A DNA stretch of 34,269 nt from Desulfurococcaceae archaeon (GCA_020833415.1 JAJHQJ010000012.1:1-34269), one strand, 5' to 3'. Shown: positions 17,144-26,360, numbered from the stretch's first letter. The notes: generated from the letters alone by a model not told the origin. Program-made: numbers and translations.

Positions 17144-17200
17144 CGCCGTGATGACTTCCTCCGGCACTGAGACGTGATGTTAAGGCATTTGACTGAGTAC
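17144..17200 (+). ncRNA. C/D-box sRNA (dual guide), one guide complementary to 16S rRNA
   Basis: Box C GTGATGA (17148-17154), 12-nt guide CTTCCTCCGGCA, D' CTGA (17167-17170), C' GTGATGT (17174-17180), 12-nt guide TAAGGCATTTGA, D CTGA (17193-17196). Confidence 0.88.
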
Positions 17201-17205
17201 TCCAG

Positions 17206-17625
17206 CTAAGTACTCCAGCGCACCCTCTTACCTATAGCACTCCTTACAGTGTTGGTGAGGGGGTCTAGGTATAGGTGCCAGTACCTGATAATGTCTGATC
17301 CTATGTAGGCCTCGTACTCCTCTGAACCGCTTAGTATTCTAGCTACGTGGAAGACTGTTGTGTAGGGTATTTCGTAGCCGTTAAGTACTGCTCTATCCAC
17401 AACGCACACCGAATCTAGGAGGAAGGTGCCTATGCCCTCGATCAATAGGGTCACCTCCTCAAGATCTTCAACCCTCTCCACGCACCTAATGTCTTCGGCT
17501 ATAGGTCTTACTAAGAACGAGATGTTAAGCCCGTCGATAACTGCTGTACGTGCGTAGCCAAACCTCTCCCCCTTAAACACCCCAAGTAGTACTGTAGCTA
17601 GTACTCTACTCACCGCAGGTACCAC
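17206..17625 (-). CDS. Hypothetical protein, possibly retropepsin-like aspartyl protease fold
   Basis: Good codon structure; C-terminal YIGSDIIRYWHLYLDPLTNTVRS resembles the second half of clan AA proteases. Weak. Confidence 0.5.
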   Translation of the reverse strand: MVPAVSRVLATVLLGVFKGERFGYARTAVIDGLNISFLVRPIAEDIRCVERVEDLEEVTLLIEGIGTFLLDSVCVVDRAVLNGYEIPYTTVFHVARILSGSEEYEAYIGSDIIRYWHLYLDPLTNTVRSAIGKRVRWST

Positions 17626-17774
17626 GGTCTACAGCTTAGGAGGCTTATAAGGGGGTGGCCTTGAGAAGTACTTATAGGGTTTTCTGTAACTGGTACTAGC
17701 TGAATTATCCAATGAGCTAGGTGAGGGAGATTCCAAGAGACACCTTCGGTGATTAGGATGGGATGAGCCACTAG

Positions 17775-17830
17775 CTAACCTCCTACCGTCCTAAAGGGTA
17801 GCTTTCAGTTGTACGGTGGTAACACACTCC
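17775..17830 (-). mobile_element. Solo tnpB-type RE/omegaRNA hairpin relic (site C)
   Basis: Minus strand ACAACTGAAAGCTACCCTTTAGGACGGTAGGAGGTTAG: same CTGAAAGC-[stem]-CTTTAGG-[stem]-GAGG pattern with a compensated stem (CTACC/GGTAG). Confidence 0.5.
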
Positions 17831-17939
17831 CGTAGCTGGGGGGTGGTTAGTACAAGGACCGCTGAGAGTAGGTGGCGGTTCACCGTTCTTCATGTTTGCT
17901 GGTTCCGACTCCCCGTCATCTACTGAGAAATGGTGTCAG

Positions 17940-18647
17940 CTAAAGACCCCCACTTAGCTCTAGGAAGACGCCGTTGAGGTTAGGGAGCTCTGTAGCTGTT
18001 TTAATTAGACTGCAGATCTCCTCAGGCTCTACGAAGCGGCCGGTAGGTATGGAGCTTAAGGCTCTCTGCCTTAGCCTACTACTAGCCCGCGGGTTATCTA
18101 CCCAGCCTACTGCTATACCTACTACCCGTACCTTAGGTGCCAGCTCTCTAGCTAGGTACTTTACTACAGCCGTCAGAGCCCTCCTGGAGGCTACGTAGGG
18201 TAACGACGGTCTTAGACCTACGTAAACGCAGCGATCCTCTATAGCAACCATATCTGTCAGAAAGACTATCAACCCCTCACTCATCGCAGTACCCAGCTTT
18301 ACAGCTATGTAGAGGGGTGTGGCTAAGTTAACCTTGAGTAAGTAGTCTACTAAGTCCTCGCTTATACCTGTAAGGGGGGTTGAGTCGTAGTAGGATGCCG
18401 AGAGAACTACTAGCCTAGGTACACCTACTGATAGTACCTCCCCTATAAAGGAGTCTAGACCCCCTCTACCGAAGTCCCACCTAATCACCTTAACTGTGGA
18501 CTCCCGCACACTGGGGTCCTTGAGGAGCTCCTCGATGACACTCTCAGAACTCCTATAGTGTAGTACCAGTCTATAGCTCCTAGATAGGCACTGAGCTAGT
18601 CTCCTACCCAGTACCCCGGTAGCACCCGTAAGTAGTGCTAGGTCTAT
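17940..18647 (-). CDS. Short-chain dehydrogenase/reductase-like protein; start codon uncertain
   Basis: In-frame extension above ORF 17940-18509 reads IDLALLTGATGVLGRRLAQCLSRSYRLVLHYRSSESVIEELLKDPSVRES..., an SDR nucleotide-binding N-terminus; ends ...IPTGRFVEPEEICSLIKTATELPNLNGVFLELSGGL. Confidence 0.75.
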   Translation of the reverse strand: MDLALLTGATGVLGRRLAQCLSRSYRLVLHYRSSESVIEELLKDPSVRESTVKVIRWDFGRGGLDSFIGEVLSVGVPRLVVLSASYYDSTPLTGISEDLVDYLLKVNLATPLYIAVKLGTAMSEGLIVFLTDMVAIEDRCVYVGLRPSLPYVASRRALTAVVKYLARELAPKVRVVGIAVGWVDNPRASSRLRQRALSSIPTGRFVEPEEICSLIKTATELPNLNGVFLELSGGL

Positions 18648-19537
18648 TGAGCACCCCCAAGGATTACGTAGTAGACTAGTATAAGGGCGTAGAGGGGGGC
18701 TGTTAGGGGGTCTGTCCTAAGTCTTAGCTCAACCACTCTACCACCTAGCTCAGCCACCCTACTTAGGTGGTACCTCAGGGAGTAGACCTCGACATCTGTT
18801 GTGAAGGCCAGCACATCCCTCGATACCCTCCTTAGGTAAGCGTGTACTGAGGGTAGGTCGGCTAGTACAGCTAAGCTCCTATCAGAGCCGTACACCAGTA
18901 GCTGGGCTGCTACCTCCATGGTTGGGGTATACGTAACTACGTGAGGTCTAACTAAGGTACTCCTCAAGGCATTAAGCTCCTCCCTATACCGCTCAACAAG
19001 TTCCTCAACTACTGTATGGAGAGTTTTACACTCATCTAAAATCCTCGTAGCCCTCCTCTGCAGATCCCTCCTACCTAAGCTAGCTACTGAGTAGGCTAGT
19101 AGCTGAACTAGCCTAAGTAAGCCGAGCTCGTCCCAGGGTACCTCAACGGAGTCTACGTAGCTGAACCTACTTTTAAGCTGCTCCGGGAGGGTTCCTGAGA
19201 GTACCGTCACTCTGTGGCCTGTTAGGATGAGCTGGTCGAGGAGTATGTATAGGTCCGAGTAGCCGTCGGGTGTAGCGGTAACTAGGACATCCACCTCCCT
19301 ACCCTCATCGTAGGGGGCTATATAGTAGGTAAGCTCGTAGGGCTCTACATAGTAAGCACTAGAGGAGGTTAGGGAGTTAACTAGCTGTGCTAGGTACCTC
19401 CCCAAACCTCTAAACATGCCGGTAGAGGTCACCAGTACGTACCTCCTACCCTCAATAGCCCCTCTCAAGACTTGGGAGGACTCCTCAAGCATCTGCTGCG
19501 TACTCAGGGAGCCCCTGACCCTCTCCAAGACCCGCAC
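18644..19537 (-). CDS. SIS-domain-like protein (sugar isomerase related)
   Basis: YVLVTSTGMFRGLGRYLAQLVNSL...VDVLVTATPDGYSDLYILLDQLILTGHRVTVLSG: tandem SIS-like pattern. Confidence 0.6.
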   Translation of the reverse strand: MRVLERVRGSLSTQQMLEESSQVLRGAIEGRRYVLVTSTGMFRGLGRYLAQLVNSLTSSSAYYVEPYELTYYIAPYDEGREVDVLVTATPDGYSDLYILLDQLILTGHRVTVLSGTLPEQLKSRFSYVDSVEVPWDELGLLRLVQLLAYSVASLGRRDLQRRATRILDECKTLHTVVEELVERYREELNALRSTLVRPHVVTYTPTMEVAAQLLVYGSDRSLAVLADLPSVHAYLRRVSRDVLAFTTDVEVYSLRYHLSRVAELGGRVVELRLRTDPLTAPLYALILVYYVILGGAQ

Positions 19538-19613
19538 ACTACCCCACCTTCCTAAGGGCTATACGCAAATAGTACCGCCCCGCCCTAGCAGTACAGGGAA
19601 AACTAGGTAGGTA

Positions 19614-19690
<77 letters not shown>

Positions 19691-19820
19691 ACCGAAATCA
19701 CTTAGGTAAAGCTGAATTATAAGCTTTAACTCCGTAGCACTACACGGATCTGACGTTTCCCCGATGGCGGTACTTAATGAGTTGCACCTCGATGTGGGTT
19801 CGCTAGCCTCACCCACACTT

Positions 19821-19860
19821 TATGGGCTCTCGTCGAGCCTAACAATACGGGGCTCCCATC
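19821..19860 (-). mobile_element. Degenerate tnpB-tail-like relic (copy of 16624-16662)
   Basis: Minus GATGGGAGCCCCGTATTGTTAGGCTCGACGAGAGCCCATA versus plus GATGGGAGCCCCGTGCCGTTGGGCTCGACGGCCGCCCATG at 16624; reads LGWEPRIVRLDESP*. Confidence 0.4.
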
Positions 19861-20140
19861 CGAGTTTAGTCACTTCAATACAATGTCAACCGCTCCTGCA
19901 GCATCTCTTCAAGAACACTTCCGTTCACCTTTGTAACTCTAAGAACGCTCTTCAATATTTTTCACCTTACCAAGTCTCCCTACAGCAGTGCGGATCATTA
20001 AGAGTTCGAACTTCCTAATGCCACCCTCGGGAGAGCCCTCATTTTAATGCCTCAATAACCTCAGGCTCTTCACTCCTCATAGGATTACTCACCGATTTAG
20101 GTACCTACTTTCAAAACTTAAGTGTATGTATTAAAGGTGA

Positions 20141-20366
20141 GGGGTTCAGCTCTTATGTGAGTTTACGTTGTTTTATGGTCATCGCCTCATCTCCTTCCCC
20201 CGCATCGCTCCCTGGGTCTGCATCCGCCTTAGGGGCGTTCAGGGCCACCCTGGGGACCCCACATCTTGAGCTCCTGGAGCTACCCTCAGAGCCTCACAGG
20301 GTAGCTCATCAACGTGGCAGCACCAACCCTTTAAACCTATTAAACCTATGTGAAAACCAAGCAGAG
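20141..20366 (-). mobile_element. tnpB 3'-end/omegaRNA relic, copy 1 (site E)
   Basis: Homologous to 26139-26360; minus reading PRVALNAPKADADPGSDAGEGDEAMTIKQRKLT*; then CTGAACCCC at the end. Confidence 0.5.
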
Positions 20367-20422
20367 TCCACGTAGTAGTAGCAGGAGAATGTCATTAGAG
20401 TAAAACTTAAAACAGTTGTCGG

Positions 20423-20698
20423 GTGGCTAAAGTTCTTGGGGGCGGTATTCACATAGGGATAGCCGTGACAATTAGGGTCTACCTAGGGAGGAGAATTGCC
20501 GAGGCTCTTTCGGTAGCTCTGAAACCTGATGACGTGTCAGCGCCTAGGGGCTTTAGGCTTGTGAACCGTGTAGAGGGCGACTACCTAGTGTATGAAGTAA
20601 CCTGCCCCACCTGCTCTACTGAGGACCTACTGACTCTTGCGTCTATAGTTAGTGAGTTACTACTCCTGATGTACAGTATTCCCAGGGCCTTAGACTAG
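20423..20698 (+). CDS. KEOPS complex subunit Pcc1-like
   Basis: VTIRVYLGRRIAEALSVALKPDDVSAPRGFRLVNRVEGDYLVYEVTC: Pcc1 fold pattern. GTG start; true start may be downstream. Confidence 0.75.
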   Translation: MAKVLGGGIHIGIAVTIRVYLGRRIAEALSVALKPDDVSAPRGFRLVNRVEGDYLVYEVTCPTCSTEDLLTLASIVSELLLLMYSIPRALD

Positions 20699-20774
20699 GT
20701 ACCTTGGGTTGGTCAAGCCGGGTACCGAGATAAGCTTTTAAGCATAGCTGTGCCTTAAAGCTAAGGCGAGAGGG

Positions 20775-21404
20775 GTGTCAACTGCTGTAAGGGGTAAGTG
20801 GAGGGCTAAGAAGTGGTACACCGTACTAGCTCCAGAGGCCTTTAATAGTATACCTATAGGTACTATACCGGCTGACGAGGGGTGGAAGCTCCTCGGTAGG
20901 GTTATTGAGACTACCCTCTTCGATCTAACTGGAGACTTTACTAAGCACTACATACACCTGTACTTCCAGGTCTACAGCTATGACGAAACTAACCTCGTAG
21001 TCTACACTAGGTTTAAGGGACACGAACTTTCAAGGGACTACGTTAAGTCCATAATTAGGAGGAAGTCCTCGAAGATTGCGGGAATAATCGACGTAACGAC
21101 GAGCGATGGTTACGTCCTCAGGGTTACCGGCCTAGTCCTAACTGCGTACAACTGTAACGCCAGCCACAAGAGAGCTATAAGGAAGATCATATTCCAAACC
21201 CTGAGTGAGTGGGCTCAGAAGAATACATTCAACGAGTTCGTTAAGGCCGTGGTACTCGGTAACCTAGCCGTGGAGCTGATGGCCCGCGCTAAGAAGATCT
21301 ACCCGGTAAGGAAGGCTGAGGTATATAAATCTAAGCTCCTGGCAATACCGACCCCAGAGGGTCTGAAGCCTGCTGTTATAGTTGCTAGAAAGCCCTCCAG
21401 CTAA
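20775..21404 (+). CDS. rps3ae: 30S ribosomal protein S3Ae
   Basis: KWRAKKWYTVLAPEAFNSIPIGTIPADEGWKLLGRVIETTLFDLTGDFTKHYI...YVKSIIRRKSSKI. GTG start. Confidence 0.97.
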   Translation: MSTAVRGKWRAKKWYTVLAPEAFNSIPIGTIPADEGWKLLGRVIETTLFDLTGDFTKHYIHLYFQVYSYDETNLVVYTRFKGHELSRDYVKSIIRRKSSKIAGIIDVTTSDGYVLRVTGLVLTAYNCNASHKRAIRKIIFQTLSEWAQKNTFNEFVKAVVLGNLAVELMARAKKIYPVRKAEVYKSKLLAIPTPEGLKPAVIVARKPSS

Positions 21405-21652
21405 ATCTTCTTAGCCCTCCTCTCCTGGGCCTCGACTAGCTTAGACTCGAGCTCCCTAGCTAGTCTAAGGGCGGTACTCATCACCTCTTTCGAGCCCGAA
21501 TCGAGTAGTAGCCTCAGGAACCTAGCTGCACACTTACTACTATGAAATGCCAGTACTCCACCGGATAGCGCAACCACTATGCCCTGACCCTTGGGGAATA
21601 CCCTACCACATACACAGCACCTGAACCTCCCCCCAGAGTTGGCTCCTACCAT
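21401..21652 (-). CDS. Small TRASH/L24e-like zinc-binding protein
   Basis: FRCCVCGRVFPKGQGIVVALSGGVLAFHSSKCAARFLR (CxxC ... SSKC). Confidence 0.6.
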   Translation of the reverse strand: MVGANSGGRFRCCVCGRVFPKGQGIVVALSGGVLAFHSSKCAARFLRLLLDSGSKEVMSTALRLARELESKLVEAQERRAKKI

Positions 21653-21713
21653 ACCCTAGTCACGCCTACCCATAAAGTTGCGGTAGCAGGTTTAAAGAAC
21701 TACTTTAGCAGAG

Positions 21714-22500
21714 CTAGCTACGGTTAATATCCTTAGTGGAGAATATCCCCATAGTCTCGAAGAACTCCACCACCTTCTCTACATCTAGAGGTGAGGATAT
21801 GACCACACCACTAACAAGACCCCGGAGCTCCTCGAGTATCTCGTGAATATCACTTAAGGTAAAGTACTCCTGGTTAAGCTTGTCGAACACCCCCTTACTC
21901 TTACCTACACCTAGAAGTAGGAACGGGTAGACCTCGCTCGATGCTCTAGAGACTACCCCACATACTTCCCCCAGTTTCTCTCTACTACTAGGTCCGTAGT
22001 GTATTACGAAAACGAAGTCGGGTTTGTGCTCCAGTCTCCTAACTATACTCTCTATGGGGTACCTTAAGCTCACAACTAGTCCTAGTCTAACTCTAATACC
22101 CATCTTCCTGATGTACTGCATAACCTCCTCACTAAGTAGCTCACTCCGGCTTGTACCGTACTTCGGGGGATCCCCCTGGGTAAGTAGGACACCGTAGAGA
22201 CCGAACTCCTCGGCTACCTTCACCTTCTCTAGCACGTGGTTGAGGTTTAAATCCCTAAGCCTAATACTGAATATCGTCTTCAACCCGAAGCTCGTACTTA
22301 GGTAGACGCTAGTAGCCAGGCCATCTAGAAGGGGTACCCCAGCTGGAGCACTAGGTACGAAGACCGCGTCGAAAATCCCACCCACTCTAGGAGCTACTCT
22401 ATCGACAAAATTCTTGCTAAACGGCGGTAGCTCTAGTACGTACTTCAGCCTACTCCACCCATAAGGTGTAGATAGTGCTACGGCTACATATAACCTATCT
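21714..22500 (-). CDS. MetF-like (methylenetetrahydrofolate reductase-related) protein; start unresolved
   Basis: LYVAVALSTPYGWSRLKYVLELPPF...AEEFGLYGVLLTQGDPPKYG...PDFVFVIHYGPSSREKLGEVC. The ORF-track N-terminus (22501-22766) is antisense to another gene and low-complexity. Confidence 0.65.
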
Positions 22501-22527
22501 AACGCAACTAATGGGGGGTAATGTCCG

Positions 22528-22911
22528 GTGAAAGCCCTTAAAGCCCTCAGAGAGGTCTTTGAGAGCTGTGGGTATCCCTTCGAACTAGAAGAGAAGCTAA
22601 GATTCCGTGCTGGGAGAGCCCTCGTGGAGGTGGGTGAGGGCGAGGGAGTGCTCATAGTTGAGACCTCGATACCCCTCCCCTCTGCATCCTCCACAGAGGA
22701 GGAGTACGCAGACGCATCCGAGATATTTAGGGACGCTATGACGCTACTCAGTAGGTTGCGGGGCAAGGTGAATTACGAAGTAGACCTAAGCCTTCCGGAC
22801 TACCCGACCCTGAGGATTATAAAGGTGGTTGAGGGGGTTGGAGAGCTAGTAGAGGGTATACGTAGTTACCTGAAGTATAGCAGTAGCTATGTAGAGGGTA
22901 GTGGGGTCTGA
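22528..22911 (+). CDS. Conserved-looking hypothetical protein
   Basis: GTG start preceded by GGGGGGT (Shine-Dalgarno-like) and TATA-like CATATAACC; acidic, non-repetitive composition. Confidence 0.6.
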   Translation: MKALKALREVFESCGYPFELEEKLRFRAGRALVEVGEGEGVLIVETSIPLPSASSTEEEYADASEIFRDAMTLLSRLRGKVNYEVDLSLPDYPTLRIIKVVEGVGELVEGIRSYLKYSSSYVEGSGV

Positions 22912-22918
22912 GAGTAGT

Positions 22919-24559
22919 CTAAAGAACCCTTAGGAGTTCGCTAATTAAGATCTCGAAGAAGGCTAGTGGTGCCCTGAGTTCTAGGAGCTTCAGTACCCTG
23001 GGGTGGGCCTCTCCAACGTAGCCTGTGGTAATGCCCTTGACTACTACCTTAGCGGCTCTCCCAGGTATCGCTATAGGTAGACCATCGAAGGGTTCGAAGA
23101 CGGGTTTAATCCCTAGGATTTCGAGAAGTGTTTTGACCGTAGCTAGTCCATCCGTGAGAGTTACGCCGGAACCGTAGATGGACCCTGAAACCCTCCTAGA
23201 CGTAGTTAGGTTATCGGGGTCCACCGCGTCACCGACCTCGAATACCTTAAGATCCTGTAGACCGTACTTCTTAACGTTCCTAGATACGGTGGCTAGTACT
23301 GAGGGGAGGAGTGATGGTCTTAGAACCGAGTACGTACGCATCTTAGGGTTCTCAATCTCGGTAAACCTTACGTAACCCAGTGAGGTAAGGTAGTCGGGGT
23401 CTGTAAGTATGAAGTTGGCGACCTCGGTAAAGCCCATACCCACCAATATATCCCTAACGAACCTCGTAACTCTCTCCAGCGGGTGTACCGAACCCCTAGC
23501 TGCGGGGACCTCCAGGTACCCCCCTATAGCGTTGTAGTCCATGGAGATCGCTATGTCCTCCACGATATCGTCCTCGTCTATAACGTCGACCCTGTAGGGA
23601 GGTACCCAGACCTTAACGTAACTCTCCGTTACCTCAAGTACTCTGTAACCGTACCTCTCTAGGTACTCTGGGATCTTCTCTAGACCTGGGCTAGCCCCTA
23701 TTAGGTTCTCGACCCTTCTAAGGCCGACGATGAGCTCCCGACCCAGTAGAGTACTGAAGAGCATCTCACCGAGCTCCTCCCGACTTACTACCCTAGCTAC
23801 CTCTATGACCTCACCACCACGCTCGTAGACGGCTAAAGCCATGGTAGCTAAGACGGAGGCCATTAACCTAGGCTCTGTACCGGTTACATCTATTAGGATG
23901 TTCCTACTCCTTTCAGTTATCCTAGTGTCCTCGGAGTTTATTATGGGGGGTAGGGAGAGTACTGTCCCAGCAGAGTCTACCAGTAGGGGGTACTTACCTC
24001 TTCTAACTAGGTGACCATATAGCCTCCCCTTCTCGGTAGTCTCGAGTATGGTCTCGGCACTCATGCTGGTAGAATAGCCCAGTGGTCTGAACTCCGCGGT
24101 AGCTACGGCTCTGTAGTACACTGGGGGCTTTATGGTGTCTAAGTCGTACAATCCTATGGATACCAGCTCCCTGTTTCCGCAGTGGGTTAGGTGGAGTTTC
24201 TCCTGTAGTTGGAATAGCTGGCTAATAGCCTCATCATCCAGCTTCACCCCCCTAACTACCACTACCATTACGTAGGGCCTGTACCTCGGAGCCCCCCTAG
24301 CGTCTACATGTATAGAACTCCAGCCTACTGGATAGACTGTCGGCTTCTTAAGTCCCAGTAGTAGTACGATGGCTCTGGCCAACCCCTCGGCTGAGTAAAG
24401 GTCTAGCCTATCGTGAGGTGCTTCGAAGGTTATGCTATCCCCACGTACTTCCTCAAACTCCAACTTCAGGAAGTCTGCTAGTCTGCGGAGCTCCTCGAGG
24501 TCTATACTCCTCCCAACTAGTCTCTCGAGGTCCCACAGTCTAACTGAGACCACCGGCAC
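22919..24559 (-). CDS. pheT: Phenylalanyl-tRNA synthetase beta subunit
   Basis: HCGNRELVSIGLYDLDTIKPPVYYRA; EDIAISMDYNAIGGYLEVPAARGSVHPLERVTRFVRDILVGMGFTEVANFIL; overlaps pheS. Confidence 0.95.
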   Translation of the reverse strand: MPVVSVRLWDLERLVGRSIDLEELRRLADFLKLEFEEVRGDSITFEAPHDRLDLYSAEGLARAIVLLLGLKKPTVYPVGWSSIHVDARGAPRYRPYVMVVVVRGVKLDDEAISQLFQLQEKLHLTHCGNRELVSIGLYDLDTIKPPVYYRAVATAEFRPLGYSTSMSAETILETTEKGRLYGHLVRRGKYPLLVDSAGTVLSLPPIINSEDTRITERSRNILIDVTGTEPRLMASVLATMALAVYERGGEVIEVARVVSREELGEMLFSTLLGRELIVGLRRVENLIGASPGLEKIPEYLERYGYRVLEVTESYVKVWVPPYRVDVIDEDDIVEDIAISMDYNAIGGYLEVPAARGSVHPLERVTRFVRDILVGMGFTEVANFILTDPDYLTSLGYVRFTEIENPKMRTYSVLRPSLLPSVLATVSRNVKKYGLQDLKVFEVGDAVDPDNLTTSRRVSGSIYGSGVTLTDGLATVKTLLEILGIKPVFEPFDGLPIAIPGRAAKVVVKGITTGYVGEAHPRVLKLLELRAPLAFFEILISELLRVL

Positions 24560-26057
24560 CTAGTACCACCTTAGGTGGTCTACGTATCTCCACCTCCCTA
24601 ATGTCATCGCTGTACAGCTCCCTTATGTCATCTATACCCAGTAGTATCATAGCTATCCTATCGACTCCTATACCCCAGGCCGCTACGTTATACCCGTGGA
24701 GACCTAAGGGCTCTAGGACCTGCCTCCTGAACATACCCCCTGGGAGTACCTCAACCCACCCTAGCTTAGGGTGCTTCACGTAACCCTCGACGCTGGGCTC
24801 TGTGAAGGGGAAGTAGGCTGGCTTGAACCTGACCTCACCTAGGCCTAGGGCTCTAGCAAACTCCCTGAAGAACTGGAGGAGATCCTTGAACGAGATGTTC
24901 CTACCGACCATGATGCCGTCCAGCTGGTGGAACTCCATTAAGTGCGTCGGATCTGGGGTATCCGGTCTGAACACCCTGTCTATCGTAAAGACCCTGTACT
25001 CCCCCTCCCCACGCTCGAATAGTGTCCTAACAGATACAGCCGTACAGTGAGTTCTCAGTATCAGCCTAAGTGCCTTCTCCTGGTCCCACGTATACCCAGC
25101 AAATGCCTCGTGGTATCTCTTAACCTCATTAACTAGACTGACCGGTGCCCCGCCTAAAACAGCAACCTGACCCCCTCCCTTAATTCTGTAAACATCGGTA
25201 GGTCTTCTCGATGGGTGGTACTGCGGTACGAAGAGTACATCGAAGTTCCACAGCTCAAGCTCTACGTGAGGTCCCTTAACCTCCTCGAACCCTAGGGATA
25301 CCATCACCTCCCGCATGTAGTCTATGATGTCGACGAAGAAGTGCTTTCTAGCTAGCCTAAGCTTCGGGGGCTCAACGCTGAGGTCAAAGGGCTTAAACTC
25401 TATGTGGTCCCAATTACTTAGTGATATCACCTCCGGGGTTACTACCGTAACTACCTCTCCTCTAGTGAGTGAGCTAGCTACTGAGAGCAGAACCTCCGTA
25501 GCCTCAACCCTTAAGTCCTTAACCTCCCTAACTGAGATAAGGCCTCTCCTCCTCAGCTCCCTATCGATCTCCTCATCCTTAAACTCCCTAGGGCTCAGGT
25601 ACTCCCTGAGCCTACCCTTAACCCTCTCAACATACTCATTAAGGGCCCTAACTCTCTCCGACTTCAGTGTAATACCCTCCCTACCTATCTCAGCAACTCC
25701 GCACCTCCTCAGAATCCCTATAGCTGCGTTTAACTCATCCTCAGCCATGCCCAGCCCTCTGAGGTCGCTAAAGCTTAGCCTACCAGTCTTGAGGAGCACC
25801 TCAACAAGCCTCTCCTCCGGTAAACCTACATCGAGGTACCTCCTACCACTATCACTTACCTCAGCTACGCGGACTTCCCTCCTTAAGACCCTGATAAAGC
25901 CCCTGGCCTCAAGCTCAGCCAGATCCCTCATTACATCCTGCTCCCTCCTCCCTAGGGCTACCGCTAGCTCCGAGACCGGTAGGGACCTAAATCTAGCTAA
26001 GAGTACCGCAATATCGTAGAGTCTCGGAGGGAGCTTAACTACGCTAGGGCTACCCAT
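24540..26057 (-). CDS. pheS: Phenylalanyl-tRNA synthetase alpha subunit
   Basis: class II motifs: FDVLFVPQYHPSRRPTDVYRIK, RVFRPDTPDPTHLMEFHQLDGIMVG, AWGIGVDRIAMILLGIDDIRELYSDD. Confidence 0.97.
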   Translation of the reverse strand: MGSPSVVKLPPRLYDIAVLLARFRSLPVSELAVALGRREQDVMRDLAELEARGFIRVLRREVRVAEVSDSGRRYLDVGLPEERLVEVLLKTGRLSFSDLRGLGMAEDELNAAIGILRRCGVAEIGREGITLKSERVRALNEYVERVKGRLREYLSPREFKDEEIDRELRRRGLISVREVKDLRVEATEVLLSVASSLTRGEVVTVVTPEVISLSNWDHIEFKPFDLSVEPPKLRLARKHFFVDIIDYMREVMVSLGFEEVKGPHVELELWNFDVLFVPQYHPSRRPTDVYRIKGGGQVAVLGGAPVSLVNEVKRYHEAFAGYTWDQEKALRLILRTHCTAVSVRTLFERGEGEYRVFTIDRVFRPDTPDPTHLMEFHQLDGIMVGRNISFKDLLQFFREFARALGLGEVRFKPAYFPFTEPSVEGYVKHPKLGWVEVLPGGMFRRQVLEPLGLHGYNVAAWGIGVDRIAMILLGIDDIRELYSDDIREVEIRRPPKVVLGAGGLS

Positions 26058-26138
26058 TCCCTACGACCTACCAGCAAATACCACGTGGATAAGAACTAAT
26101 AAGCACCTAGCTAAGCCCCCCACCAGATTCCCCCGTTA

Positions 26139-26360
26139 GGGGTTCAGCTCTTATGTGTTTTATGTGATCATGGCCTCATCTCTATCCCTCCACATCCCAC
26201 TCGGGTTCTCACCGGGCTTGGGGGTGTTCAGGACCACCTAGGAGACCCCGCATCTTGGGTATCTAACCCATACACCTACCTTAGAACTTTAGACGTTTAC
26301 CGATACCTAGCACTAATCAAGGCAAGGGAGCGACATCAAGCTATTAAACCTATATGGAAC
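26139..26360 (-). mobile_element. tnpB 3'-end/omegaRNA relic, copy 2 (site F)
   Basis: 19-nt exact match GGGGTTCAGCTCTTATGTG with 20141-20159, then gapped homology for ~200 nt; minus reading VVLNTPKPGENPSGMWRDRDEAMIT; terminal CTGAACCCCTAACGGGGG hairpin. Confidence 0.5.

Noticed and set aside
16967-17167. ORF 16967-17167 (-) and ORF 16542-16754 (-)
   Set aside because: Low-quality translations lying over structured/relic sequence and the C/D sRNA.
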